Origin: Klebsormidium nitens
Lineage: Eukaryota; Streptophyta; Klebsormidiophyceae; Klebsormidiales; Klebsormidiaceae
Assembly: GCA_000708835.1 (NCBI GenBank)
Contig: DF237225.1
Coordinates: forward strand, 50,784 to 114,783
Length of the DNA: 64,000 bases
Direction: 5' to 3'
This document shows positions 11,201-22,300 of this stretch, in pieces. Within the stretch, counting starts at the first letter, position 1. Each line of letters begins with the position of its first letter. Made by a program: the position numbers and the translations under genes. Under the pieces are notes generated by a model, which worked only from the letters and a program-made list of their open reading frames with translations, was not told the origin of the DNA and ran no database searches.

Positions 11201-13675
11201 ATTCAGTGAGACGTAAGTGCTATCCGAAACCCTCTCGAACGAAGAGAGGCGCTCGACTACCGCTGACTTTCAGCGATTGCTGTTCAGATTGAACAATTGG
11301 CTCATTCTCCGGGACTTCCCTGAAAATTATTTGCAGTTACGTACTATACAAAAAATAGCTAGGCAAAGAAGCTACCGGCTCTGAAGCCAGAACATTTCGA
11401 GCCGCATTCAAAAACAGTCTTGTCTGCAAGATGACCTGGTAAATTGCCCGCACGCTTCTTCTCGCTCCGTCAACATGCTGAGTCAAAACCCCGAGGTGGA
11501 ATATCCAAGAGCAAAGGACCTAACGAGGCATCCAAAGGGAAGAGATTCAACGAGACTTCTGTAATCAGGGAAGAAAGTCGCTTGCCTTGAAATCAATGTC
11601 GTTGTAGTTGAACCTCATCCGGATCTTCTCCTTAGTTGAGCCCACAATTTTGACGTATGCGCCAAGCTGCACGAAGAACAAGCAATTCAGCAATCTAGAT
11701 CTGCAATACTTTCAGTTCTTGCATCTTCGAACAACACTTCCAGCAACAGGTGACCTACAGACGGTCCCCAAGAACCATTTCGTACTCCTAACACCCACGA
11801 TAAGACCCTCGTCCCAAAACGACTTCAACAATTCGAATCAACGGAAAAGGGGAGGAGTCCGAAATCCTTCACCCCAGCTGGTCCTCCAAAGTGAGGTCAT
11901 CGTTTTTTGTAATGGAACCGTGCAAAGTTTCCCTTCTTCCATCTATCGTCTTTTTTTCATATTCCCATCTTTCTACATTCAAAACTGCGCCGCTACAAAG
12001 GGTGCACTTTCAGATCGTTCGACTCTCGAGAATCGAGAATTTGGGGTTTTGAATGTTAGACGCCCACCTTGTACAGCGTGCCAATCTGCATCCCGGAGAC
12101 ATTGATCGAAACTCCGTCGGACGGCTTTGTACGGCCCCCGACGGCAATGTACGATCCGTTCCCGCCAACCGACAGAGTCTCCCCGCCATTGAGAGGCTGC
12201 CACGAACCAGGCACGGCCGTGAAGGGGGTCGGACTGTCGACGATGGTGGGACCCGCAATGGTCACGTTCAAAGAGTCGGGACACTGCATTTAAAGGCGTA
12301 CCAGAGGCAGATTTCAGCGCTTGTAGAGTTCGTGTACTCGTCAGGACGACGTACTCTAGGGGCTATAAAAGTAAAGCCTTGCTACTAAGCAGGTGCTGTG
12401 ATTGCGCCCTTCCATGTCGGCTCCTCTTGTTGCAACAACAGATGTGGCCGACCACAGTCAAGTATGATGGATCCTTTGAGCAGCAAATCTGCCTGTAAAA
12501 TTCTGAAGAGTCTGCTTGGCGACACCCTGTTAAAATACTGAAGCGTATGCTCAGCGACACCAAACGGGTTGTTGTATCCCAAGAAGAAATTGGACACTAC
12601 AAGTTGGAAAGAAGTGCACGGCTGTTGCTTTCGCAAAGCTAAGGGCGAAGTAGAAGGGTTCCAAGCATATCGCCGTTGCATTCCAGAAGAAGCAAGTAAT
12701 ACGGCTCTACTGACAATCGTAAGTGCAGACACGGTACGTGGTCTTGCTAACCCGAACGGATCTGTGATTAACAACGGCGACAACTCATTCGAAGGGTATT
12801 GCCAGACAAATCTCGTAACTCGATGACAAGAGCCAGTCTGGTCGAAGTCAAGCCTTTGTGCTCATCTTCACAACCTCTTTCACATTCCGGTTCTGATTGG
12901 TTTGTGAAGCGACAAGAAATATGAAGCCTCTGTCATGCTTTGAAGAAGGCTCAAAGACTTCAAAGCCTCTGCCTTGATGTACTTCCGACCACAAGAGTCA
13001 TTCCAACTTCTTCACGCTTGGAAAAAATGGGGAAGCTGTGCCGTGCAAAATAAATAAATGACGGGCGACTCACGATCTGTGACAGGGGGGGTACAGCCAG
13101 GGTAATCTGCGTGCCAGCAACTGCAATGCACAAGCAGAAAAGTTTAGCAAAGATGTTGGGGAACTGTGTTTGGAAGGGACCATTTCTGCAATGATGCCAT
13201 ATCATGCAATGGATTTGCGTGAGATGGCAAATTTTTTGTTCCAGCGTTTCAGCGAGTCTTGGCCTCATGAATTGAAGCATATCAACAGAGTCTAATCCTG
13301 AAAATTTGTCATTCATATCCCGTCACACAAGCTTATTATCAATTCAACAAGCCTCAGTTTGAGCTCCATACGGGGTTGTTTTACAACGTGTAACAGAGAC
13401 TCGCTTAGCTTCAGGAGAAGAGACTCCAAGCTGCCTTCCAGTAGCTTAAGGGTGCCAGTTCTACATGTGCTTAAAACCTCGGCTAACTGACAACCAAAGC
13501 GATCTCTCCAGTCGGACCTTGTTACCTCGCAGATTTTACGCCATTATATGCAGAGGAGAGGGCCCAGATCGTGGAAACAGTGCAAAGGCCTCACCTGGAG
13601 CCTGAGCTGCCGCAGGCGCATTGGCATTTGGGGCGGCCGCGGGACCTTGGGCAGCGCCCGAGCCAGCAAGGCAAC
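5270..13675 (-). CDS. GH10 endo-1,4-beta-xylanase with CBM22-like module (5' partial model)
   Basis: Exons in transcript order: 13675-13595, 13120-13074, 12283-12068, 11666-11586, 10934-10740, 10224-10013, 9098-8885, 8123-7902, 7432-7217, 6501-6274, 5791-5270 (743 residues visible). GH10 enzymes hydrolyse internal xylan linkages in the wall. An Ala/Pro-rich start leads into a CBM22-like module (GSYIAVGGRT, LYKLGAYVKIVGS, then YTLVLGGMTG). The catalytic domain starts at VRKRDVVITVVD, as in plant GH10 proteins. WDPANE gives the acid/base Glu359 and WMTEIN the nucleophile Glu461; RGHTVFW is present. The usual QGH/QSH His is Gln434. After the barrel, about 150 residues rich in N-glycosylation sequons end in an Ala/Pro/Ser tail with no GPI-type hydrophobic end. 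Intron 11585-10935 has a GC donor. The 10740 donor was chosen because it keeps phase. A signal-peptide exon should lie above 13675 but was not found. Confidence 0.88.
7012..7188. repeat. Dispersed repeat A, copy 1 (xylanase intron edge)
   Basis: About 170 bp starting near CTGCTTTTGGACTGG and ending near AAGCCCCTAAACGTA match 40303-40467 with scattered substitutions and small indels. It lies in the intron between the last two GH10 catalytic exons, just downstream of the 7217 splice donor. Flanking sequence is unrelated to the other copy, so this is interspersed rather than a segmental duplication. I see no clear terminal inverted repeats or coding capacity. Confidence 0.8.
9050..9430. repeat. 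Three tandem copies of an exon start plus its splice acceptor (about 128-bp period)
   Basis: The 5' edge of the GH10 exon 9098-8885, its acceptor and part of the upstream intron are repeated twice further into the intron. The marker GAGTACCT (GAGTGCCT in the third copy) falls at about 9093, 9222 and 9349. Only the copy attached to the exon keeps the reading frame. The others have substitutions and stops but still translate on the minus strand to fragments resembling SMQPSQ..TYTK. Confidence 0.85.
9561..9600. repeat. Short interstitial telomere-like tract
   Basis: Several AAACCCT/AAAACCCTA units in a row inside the GH10 intron resemble the plant telomere repeat. The tract lies between the two sets of junction copies in this intron, so it may be a repaired break or a slippage product. 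Similar degenerate GGGTTAGGGG and AACCCTAA stretches occur near 21830-22060 and 33910-34020. Confidence 0.6.
9725..10062. repeat. Three copies of an exon end plus its splice donor
   Basis: The 3' edge of the GH10 exon 10224-10013 with its donor occurs three times. The marker CTTACCACTTGAGCGCAT is at 10009, recurs near 9877 and appears diverged near 9732 (spacing about 132 and 145 bp). The exon-attached copy is the one read. The same intron therefore carries donor-side copies at one end and acceptor-side copies at the other. Confidence 0.85.
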
Positions 13676-15859
13676 CTGAAAGTGACATCATTCCAACATC
13701 AGCAGGTAGCTTTGTACCATTGAAGGAAATACAAGATATGACTGGCAGTGCTCTGAAGGAAATGACTGGCTGCTTGTAAACCTGGGGAGCTGCGTAATAT
13801 GGTTGACTGAAGAGAGAATTCTGGAGTCCCTGACACGCCACTTGTCTTCAGAATTATGTTGGAACGAAGGAACATAGCGAGTCTCGAGAGTTCACTGCAT
13901 TATACCACTAACATCAATTGAAGCTTATTCCGTCAGCAAAATTACCTCAGTATGCAGTTGATGTTTGCAGCCATACTCGAAAAGATTTGTCCTTTGAATC
14001 AACGACACTGACAGAAAACAGGCCACTGTCCGGATTGCCACTGGCAACCGAAATTAAAAAAAGCGAGAAGGGGCAAACAAAGAGGCCTCTTGCGGAAGCC
14101 TTGCCAAGAACCAACTTGATTGTGAACAAAGGATGGCAGATGCACCAGAGCATTTTGAAAACCACAGGCCCCAATTGAGTGTTCTGCAAACAAAGCGACC
14201 AGAAGCGACAGTGTCTGGGACAGTATGCAAACACCACCAAGAGCAGCTTGTTGAGCAATTGGGAGGAATCCTTCAAGAAAAACCTCTATCAGAAACAGTA
14301 TCTGCAAGTGACTGAGGCCTCTGATGCATGCAGCTGGTGCTGAAACTGTGAAGCAGTATTGCTCAACAAATTTGGGAGAACCTTGGATACCAACAAGCTT
14401 CATCAATCAGTAGCTCAACAAACTGCCAAGACAGAAGGCAAGAGCCTGGGTACTGTTGACCTCTTGCTCCCTTGTCAGACTCTTGGACAGCTTTCCCAAC
14501 AAGCGTTGGGTTGACAAACTCTCTTGCAGAGTATCTTATTCAGTAGTAAGCAATGCCGCAAACCTCCAAGCCCCACACAAGCAAGACTGCAGCAAAATAT
14601 CTTCTACTGAAACTGACGCACAACCTATTGGCTGTACTGCCAGATTCGCAAAGTAAAAATTGGTATCCAAGTTGAGCCGCTCCAGCTCAGAAAACCCCAG
14701 TAATAAGTGGCATTGTGATAAATCCACCAAAAACAGTAGCACTGCTCAATGCGACAAGCGATTTTAGTGCAATACATTAGCGAGCGAGCCAGCAATTGCT
14801 GTCTTACCAAGCAGGACTCCAATGGTACTGCAGAGCAGCACCCAAGACACGCCTTTCTGCGCCATTGCAGCTCACGCTTTTTCGTACAGAGCTGCAATTT
14901 CCTTCCCCGCAAGAAGCTCTGTCGAATGGACACTTTTCTGCAGCCTGCAGCAGGAACGGCCAAGTCGCCTCCTTGGCGAAACTACTGCACGGCTTGCAGA
15001 ACGCACAACGTTTGGGACCCTGCACCAGCTTTGCAGGGTGATTCCACGATTTCGGAACCGGAAATCCTGAGCCGAGGAGTCCCCTGGGCCTCGGCTCCTC
15101 CAGCAAGAGAGGGAGCATGCAATGATGCATGGTGTCCTGCCGCGCCAGCTTGCTTTTCTTGTCATCATTCTTGCCAATGACAGCAGCACAGCTGGCCAGG
15201 GGGATCCACGCATGCTTCTTCTGATGCATGCAGGTGGCATAAGCTCCGGACATGGCGGTACGTATGCTCTAGGACGGCTGTACTGGGACATGTCTTGTGA
15301 CATGTCTTGTGCAGAGCTCTGCTGTTTGGTGCGCTGTTCAGACCTGCCTGAGACTCTAGACTCATGAAATTTGGACTAGAGACATGACCCATGCCATGAT
15401 GCATGCTTTTCTATTAAATGTCAAGAGTGTTTAGGTTAGGTCAATGCCCTATCGCAACCATACCAGTAGTAGTAGCTGCCACACTTAACCGGGTTTTCAA
15501 TCAAGTGTTAGAAAGTCTGATATTGTGCCGAATTTGAAGTCGTGTGAAAAATCTTTTGTACATGTAAGTACGTACCGTGTGATCTACCTAGTGGAGCGGA
15601 GTGGCGTATGAAACGGTCGAAGGACCACACACCTGGCCCCGCTGCTAATAAGCTTGACCACGACGCTTGCTCGAACCGGTGCCGGTTTTCCGGAAACGCC
15701 TATACGGGCTGTACCACCAGTACGTACCGCTGAGGGAGTGCTCTGCTTATGCTTTCAATGCATTCTTCGTGCTCATTGCAGGAACGGCCCTCGATGTGAT
15801 TGGCATCAGTACCTAGGCGCGGCAGCTTGCAGAGCGGCAGGTTGATTTGCTCGAGTGGC
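13676..15859. other. Region upstream of the xylanase model, no gene recognised
   Basis: This should hold the missing 5' exon and promoter of the minus-strand xylanase gene and the upstream side of the plus-strand F-box pseudogene. Overlapping open frames of 60-150 codons occur on both strands, but none shows a recognisable domain, a convincing signal peptide or splice-phase agreement with the 13675 exon. Confidence 0.5.
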
Positions 15860-17677
15860 ATGGCTCTTTCGGAGTTAAGCGAGCACGTCTTGGAGGTCGT
15901 CCTGGGAAAGGTACGGGATGTTCAGGACAGAGACGCATGCTCCTTGGTCTGCCAAGCTTTTCGAAGCGCGGAGCGACAGACACGGCAGCACCTGCGCCTG
16001 CGTTGTACCGGAGGCAGATTCAGCAAGCCCGACATTGCTTCACAGGCATCACATCGCTCGATATTTCCGACGTCCTCCATTGCAAGGGGGAGGATGCGCT
16101 CGTGTACGCGCCTCCCAAGCTCTTGCATCTGGGGCAGTGCTTTCCCAATGTGCGGAGGCTGACTTGCAACTTTGGCCTGAAAAGGTGGATCACAGGCGGG
16201 CTGCCTTTCCTTGGCATCTGGACTACATTGGAAGAGGTGGTCGTCAAGCAGCTCGACCACTCAATTGCGCCGGAGTCGCTGGTCGACTGCATCGGGACAG
16301 GAACCCTAATCATGACTAACCTCAACAGATTGTCGAGCCTTGGGCAGGCCTGGCTGCCCTTGAAAAAGGTCAGCTTTCGGTCATTTTCTCCTTTAGGCGA
16401 CGCGGAACTTCGCCAGCTGGCGGGGGCAGACATTGCGACTGTAGAAGTCCTTCAGTTGGATCTGCACAACCGGTGCTCGCCGGTCCTCCTATGCTGTGCA
16501 ATCTCCGAAGCAATATTTCCAGTGCTGCAGGGTTTGGAGATAGGGGTCGAAACCTAGACTGAGGAGGATGAGAACCTTCCGGACCTTTTCACTGATGACA
16601 GCCTCAGCGCCTTCCTCCATGGTCTGCCTGCGATCAAGTCGTTCAAGCTTGAAATCATGGGGCCATCTTCACTTGGAACCGTCCCCTTAAGCTTGGCGCT
16701 TTCGAGGAGCCTGCGTTCGCTAGAAATTAATCTCATCGGACGTACTTCAGACGGGAAGCCAGATATTGACCTGTCGTCGATTTCGCAGTGCGATGGTCTA
16801 GAGCGCCTTGCGCTATTTGGCATAGGCCACGCAAATGCTAACAAGTTGGGTGCACAGATTCTACCCTTGCTGGAAGGGTGTTCCCTACATAGTTTACCAT
16901 TGGAGGTCTGGCCAGTCCAGCAGGAAGAAATGTACCACGATTGGATTTAAGTGCTAAAATGCTTAGCGGAGGCAGCCCCAAGCACCTTGACTCATCTAAA
17001 AGTCAAAGGACCCTTGCTTGAAGTGGCAGATCCAGGGACAGTCGACCTATTAGCTCCCCTCAGGCTTCTACCCCTCAGTGAGTCTCTGAAGGGATTGGAA
17101 TGTGAGTTTATCCCCTGTGCCGGATCAAGTATTCTTTTTAGAGGTTGGGACTGTCTGAAAGAACTGAATCTGAAGTGGGGCGGGCTTTGTGCTAGCAGCG
17201 GACGAGGTTCGATAGAGGTCACAATCGCTTGCCCCCAATTGAAGAGCCTGAAAGTGCGAGCTCCTACTTTTCTTGGGTTGGATTTTGAGGGCCCCCATGA
17301 ACACCTTGCGACTCTAGATCTTGATATTGGTCATCATGGTATGGGGAGCCGTGAACAGGGGATTGCAAAGCTTCTTCAAGTTGGTGGGAAATATCCGAGG
17401 TCTTGGGTCTGTGACCAGCTTAGCAATTGGAGCCGACTTCTGTTTTAACTTTGAAAGCGATCCAAGGGTTACAATGGCACTTGCTAGCATCTGTTCATTA
17501 AGGTCCTTAAGATTGGGGAATTACTTCGGGTCAGATAGTACCATGTTAAGTGCCCATTTTGCCGCCTTCTCGACCTGCCTGAAGCTGAGGGAGTTGCGTA
17601 TAGTAGATCAGATAGGGAGTCCTCTCTTGGAGTTATTTGGGAAGTTCTACGACCATGCTGGGCTTGAGCTTACCTAG
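15860..17677 (+). pseudogene. F-box/leucine-rich-repeat protein pseudogene
   Basis: The ATG at 15860 opens an F-box-like stretch (LSEHVLEVVLGKV, then DRDACSLVCQAF), the substrate-adaptor start of SCF ubiquitin ligase F-box/LRR proteins. LRR-like strands follow to 17677 (SLRSLEINLIG, LTHLKVKG, LKELNLKWGG). The frame is broken four times: a shift near 16000-16010, in-frame stops TAG at 16555-16557 and TAA at 16948-16950, and a shift back to the first frame near 17350-17390. LRR-like coding resumes after each break. No splice sites flank the lesions, so introns are unlikely. The copy is intronless, unlike most neighbours, so a retrocopy or decay of an intronless family member are both possible. 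Confidence 0.8.
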
Positions 17678-19301
17678 TAAAGTCGGCTGGCGGTTGAACG
17701 AGAAGAGCAATTGAGTTCAATCAAAGTCTTTCGATTTGGTCGGCCGGCTAGGTTTTGATCGATGACTAAGAGACAGACTCAGGTCCTCTACATATGTTGA
17801 AGACTATTACTTGGATGACAACATTGAATGATTTGCTGCATGCATGGGGACAATGTACTCAACTCGAGGAGCATCCATTTGCTTGTCATCCTCTTGTGTC
17901 TGTCCGCGTTGCATGATTGTTGCGCGAGCGTTGTCTGGCATTGATGCACTCCCATGAACTAATCCGCGGGTGATCAGACGGTGCACATGTCAATATCATA
18001 GTATACTACCGCATGATGTATACCGATCAATGATAGTCGGATGGCTAGCTAGCAATTAAACGAAAGCATAGCGCGAACGGATTAATTTGATTGTATGTCG
18101 ATGTTGTAGGAAAGCAAAAGACGCACTTTATATGAAGATACTGACAATTTGCATCGAATTCAAAAACCACGATCAAAATCTAATCCGCGATTTATACTAG
18201 TCATTCAATGCCGGGAAAGTATTGGCGTCACTGTCATGCATGCACTTCGATCATGTGACGCCCCGACCATGCATGAAGAAACTCGGAGCTTCCCACCGAC
18301 GAAGGATCTTGATGTTCGACGTACGTTCGCCGAGTCGCTCAATCATACTTCATTTCGCGAATATTGGAGATACAATATATATACAACTAGAGACATGCAA
18401 CAATCACATGTGCGAAATTTAGGTCTTAAACGCATGTCGAAGCTCATGATTGAATTGCACTGAAAGCAGGTTCTCACATGACCGTCCTTAAAGAGGGCGT
18501 ATTCAGACGCATCTGAGATTAGCGACTGGAAACCACAGGATACCGCACTTTCGGTCGCCGCGAATACTTTATGACGTCACTGCTGCAGCGACGTTGACCT
18601 GGATTTTTGCCTCATCAGGGTCGCTGCGACAGCCACGTAGGCTTCTTCAACCCCAACGCCCTCTTTAATGAAGGTCATTGCACGTCGAAGACGGGCGCCT
18701 GCTTGTCATTGTTCCATATATATAGCAATATGGTTAAAGAGCACAAGTTCGGTTCGTCGTACTCAATAAGTAAACCACAATCGACGACATCGTCTACAGA
18801 GGTTTTTTAGTACCTTTTTATCAGCGTTGCCCTATTCTACCATGAGACCCAGACCAACTTAACAAGGAGACAACATCTGAGGTATGGCAACTGTCCACAC
18901 TGCATCGGCCGCTTATGCAGATTGACTGACGACTTCTCAACCGAGCGCCAGGTTTGGAGAAACCCCATGAGCCAATGACTCCACCATGACCTCCGAGTTA
19001 CCTTAAGTTTACTGGGCTTGAATGCTGGTAACTTACATCTAGTGCTCGCGTTGCTAATCCTCAGCCACCATAACTGGAATAGGATAGTAGACGGGACTCA
19101 CAGAGACTTCCTGCGTCCCATAAATACTCATGAAGCATGGCGACCTGCCAGGTCGACGGCCCATTTTTCGTTTCTAACCTTCTCATTGGCGCAACTTTCG
19201 GGCGACTTTAGCGGGCGACTTTAGCGGGCTATGTCAAGCCGATACATTGGAGATTGCTCTCTGCCGCCCACAGATTGAAAGCGCCAAAGACCGCGCTCTG
19301 T
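17678..19301. other. Intergenic, AT-richer region
   Basis: This lies between the F-box pseudogene and the 3' end of the ABCG gene. Open frames are short and carry no motif I recognise. Several small ATGCATGC-type palindromes occur but no bounded element is evident. Confidence 0.5.
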
Positions 19302-22300
19302 CTACTTTTGCTTGTCGCGGTGGAGCCCAATGAGCAGCATGAAGGCGCCCCAGCGCGCGAGCACGCCGAAGAAGAGCAGCATAAAGATGCACAGCCCGTA
19401 GTCACTGATGTCGTAGTTGGCCTTCTGGAGAGCCCCGCACCGCGTCAAGAGCCACACCCCGGAATATCTGAGAGACGAGAAAATCGCCGGGTGATGTGAG
19501 GCTTCGTAACTAGTTAGATGCAAGAAGCTGACGAGTGGGAGCAGCTTACAGAACAGCCCACCGAGGGACCAACGGAAGTTCACGGACGAGTGGTTTGTCA
19601 GAATACGAGCCTCCATTGATAACTGCCAACTTTAGAACAACTGCAACTCAGTGAACACGCAGCTTTCATGGGCACGTCGACATAGTCGGTTGGGAAGCAG
19701 AGGCGATATGGCTCTCGGCAAATCAAGCGACACCAGTATCGGTTCGCAGGCAGACGACGGCTCTTTACCTCCATTGAATGCAAACCAAGTCGAAAAAGAT
19801 TGTCATTGTAGAAACTCGTCGTTTCCAGCGCAGAAAAGTAGCTCCAAACATGGCTGCCCTTCAAGCACCTCGTGTCATGGGAAAATGGCCAGCCGAGATT
19901 CTGAAATCAATCTTACCTTCTTGCGTTTGCCAGGACGTACGCCTCGAGGGCCCACCGCGCAAAGCTGAGCGCGTAGAAGACCTTCACAATGCCGCCGGAG
20001 TTGCCCTTGCCCGCAATCACGCTCGCAATGAGCGTCACTACCGCAGCTGCCTGTCAAAAAACATCAGATGTTCCAATAAGGTTACGCAAGGATGATAAAT
20101 CACTTGAGCGGTTGTTAAGCTTGCCTGAGCAGAGACCTAGCCTCATCTAGTCCCGAAGGAAAGGAGGAACCGCTTTAGAGCCGCACTGGCGCACACAAGA
20201 ACGAGCGAGACCTTTCGGCTGAAACTTCCTGCACCTTGTAACGAAGCGTGGTCCAATCTGGTCGCTCGAAATCGACAAGCACTGAAGGTTGGACTACAAA
20301 AGAAGCACTCAAGGTTGGACTAGAAAGAACGACGTTTCTTCAAGCCGCGTTTGACCCAACAATCAAAGCCTCGAAGCACAAACAGAAAGCTTTGAAGTGC
20401 CCGTACAAACCCGGGTCCGCTTAGTCCAGACGTTGGAGCCTCTTCCAAACGACAGCCGAGCTTATATATAGCAAACGAGTCCAACCAAGCTTTGAGGAGG
20501 GGCGCCTCCCCATATTGTGACAGGTAGCATGCGTTTGATCAGCTGGATTCGGGTATTGCCGGGCATATTCGTCGCGTATTCTTCTCCTTGTTCGTAGAAG
20601 GGTTGGGGCAATAGAACGAAGGCGCCTATCATCCCTATTCTTACTTTCCGATTTGATATTTTGGGGGAAGGCGCTTACCAGCTGAGAGGACGAGGGCGGC
20701 ATGAGGGTGGCCAGGACGTAGGAGACTCCAGTGACGCAGTAAACCAGGCAGATGGTCAGCCCGACGTTGCTCACGAATGTGGACCGCGGCTGGAGAGGGA
20801 GACGGGACAAAGCTTGAGTTCTTAAGGTCCATCCTGTGGGTTGGATGTACGCAGAAGCAGGAATTTACAGGGGAATATGGTGATGCGCAGGCAACGATAA
20901 AAAGGAGACGGTCACAGAGAAGAAAATTTGAAGCTGTTGGCAATCATACTCACAATATTTTCAACGGTCTGAGTTCTGGAAGAAGTACACAATGAGATAG
21001 CAAAGACGACATACATGCTGTAGGGGAACAACAAACACGTGTCTGGCAAAATCAACAAGCGGTTGACGTCAATAAACGAAGTGACGTCAGAGGCATATGC
21101 AGGACAAGCACCGACGTTTGTGGATGCATTTTGTAGCTATGCAGCTTGATACCGCCGCAGAATTACCCAGACCTCGAATCAGCTGCCAAGTCTTGAGAAT
21201 ACGCTGCAAATGATCGCCAATCGTCTGCATACGACAGGGGGCTTCCAAGAGGGCTTGCTGAGAAGCGTTCCGGCTTACGTCGTTGAAGAAGTAGAACAGC
21301 GCCATGTAGAAGATAGGCTTCAGGAAGATGTGGGGCCACTGCAGGCAAACGTAAGCAGATTTACAGTTAGCAGCGCAGTTCAAACTTGGGCTTTCGCTCA
21401 CATGGGGCCTTCATTCCAAAACAATTGTCGGAAGCAGGCTGTGCAGCTTGCTAGTACGGAGTAATTGCGACCCTCCATGCAGGCTCAATAAAGGGCAGAA
21501 AATGCTTGACAGGTCATACAGGATTGACCTCTGATTTGAGGCGAATCGCCAGATTGACACCACATCCCAGAAGAACGATACTGCACCCTTGATAAGCATC
21601 CACACTGGATACTAGCCGGCGACTCTCTGAGAACCGTTCAGCTGAGTCGTTGCAAAGTGACGTCAGCGGAGCGGGTGCTCACGTCACTGAGGTCCTTGGC
21701 GAGGAAGTAGGCCAGCTTGTTGATGCCCGAAGCGGACTCGCGGTAGAAGTTGAGCGTGTCCAGGTTGAAGGTGCGCAGCCCGGCGATCATGGCCAGCAGA
21801 GCTGCGCCAAAAGAGGGTTAGGGGTCGGGGTTTACAAAAACAAACTATTGCAATTGTGTCGGGTTGAAATCAAGCGTGTCCAAGTTGAAGGTGCGCAGCC
21901 CAGCGATCATGGCCAGCAGAGCTGCGCCAAAAGAGGGTTAGGGGTCAGGGTTTACGAAAACGAGTCTTCTCGGGTTAAAGTTGAGCTTGTCCAGGTTGAA
22001 GGAGCGCAGCCCCGGCGAACATGCCAGCAGAGCTGCGCCAGAAAAGGGTTAGGGGCCAGGGGTTTATGAGAATCAGGATATGCAGAAATGTTCGGTTATA
22101 GTACGTTGAGCTTGTCCAGGTTAGGTCCGCAGCCCCGCCGCCATCGCCAGCAGAGCAGCGCTGGAGGGGTGCACCGATCGGGGTTTACAAAACTAGGTCA
22201 AGCACTTGCTTCGATTTATGATCTCCTAATCTAAGCACATAAGTCTTCGGGGTGGAACTTGCGGTTTGGGTGCTTGGAACTCAAGGGCCTGTCACTAAAT

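Noticed and set aside
14804-15253. Overlapping 80-150 codon frames on both strands
   Set aside because: No recognisable motif or signal peptide, and none joins in phase to the first recognised xylanase exon.
16555-16950. Interpreting the stops in the F-box gene as short introns
   Set aside because: Coding similarity continues directly on both sides of each stop, and no paired donor and acceptor brackets them.
21770-22185. CRISPR-like or regulatory array because of regular 120-bp spacing
   Set aside because: The repeated unit is the exon edge and its acceptor, so it is a tandem duplication in a eukaryotic intron.
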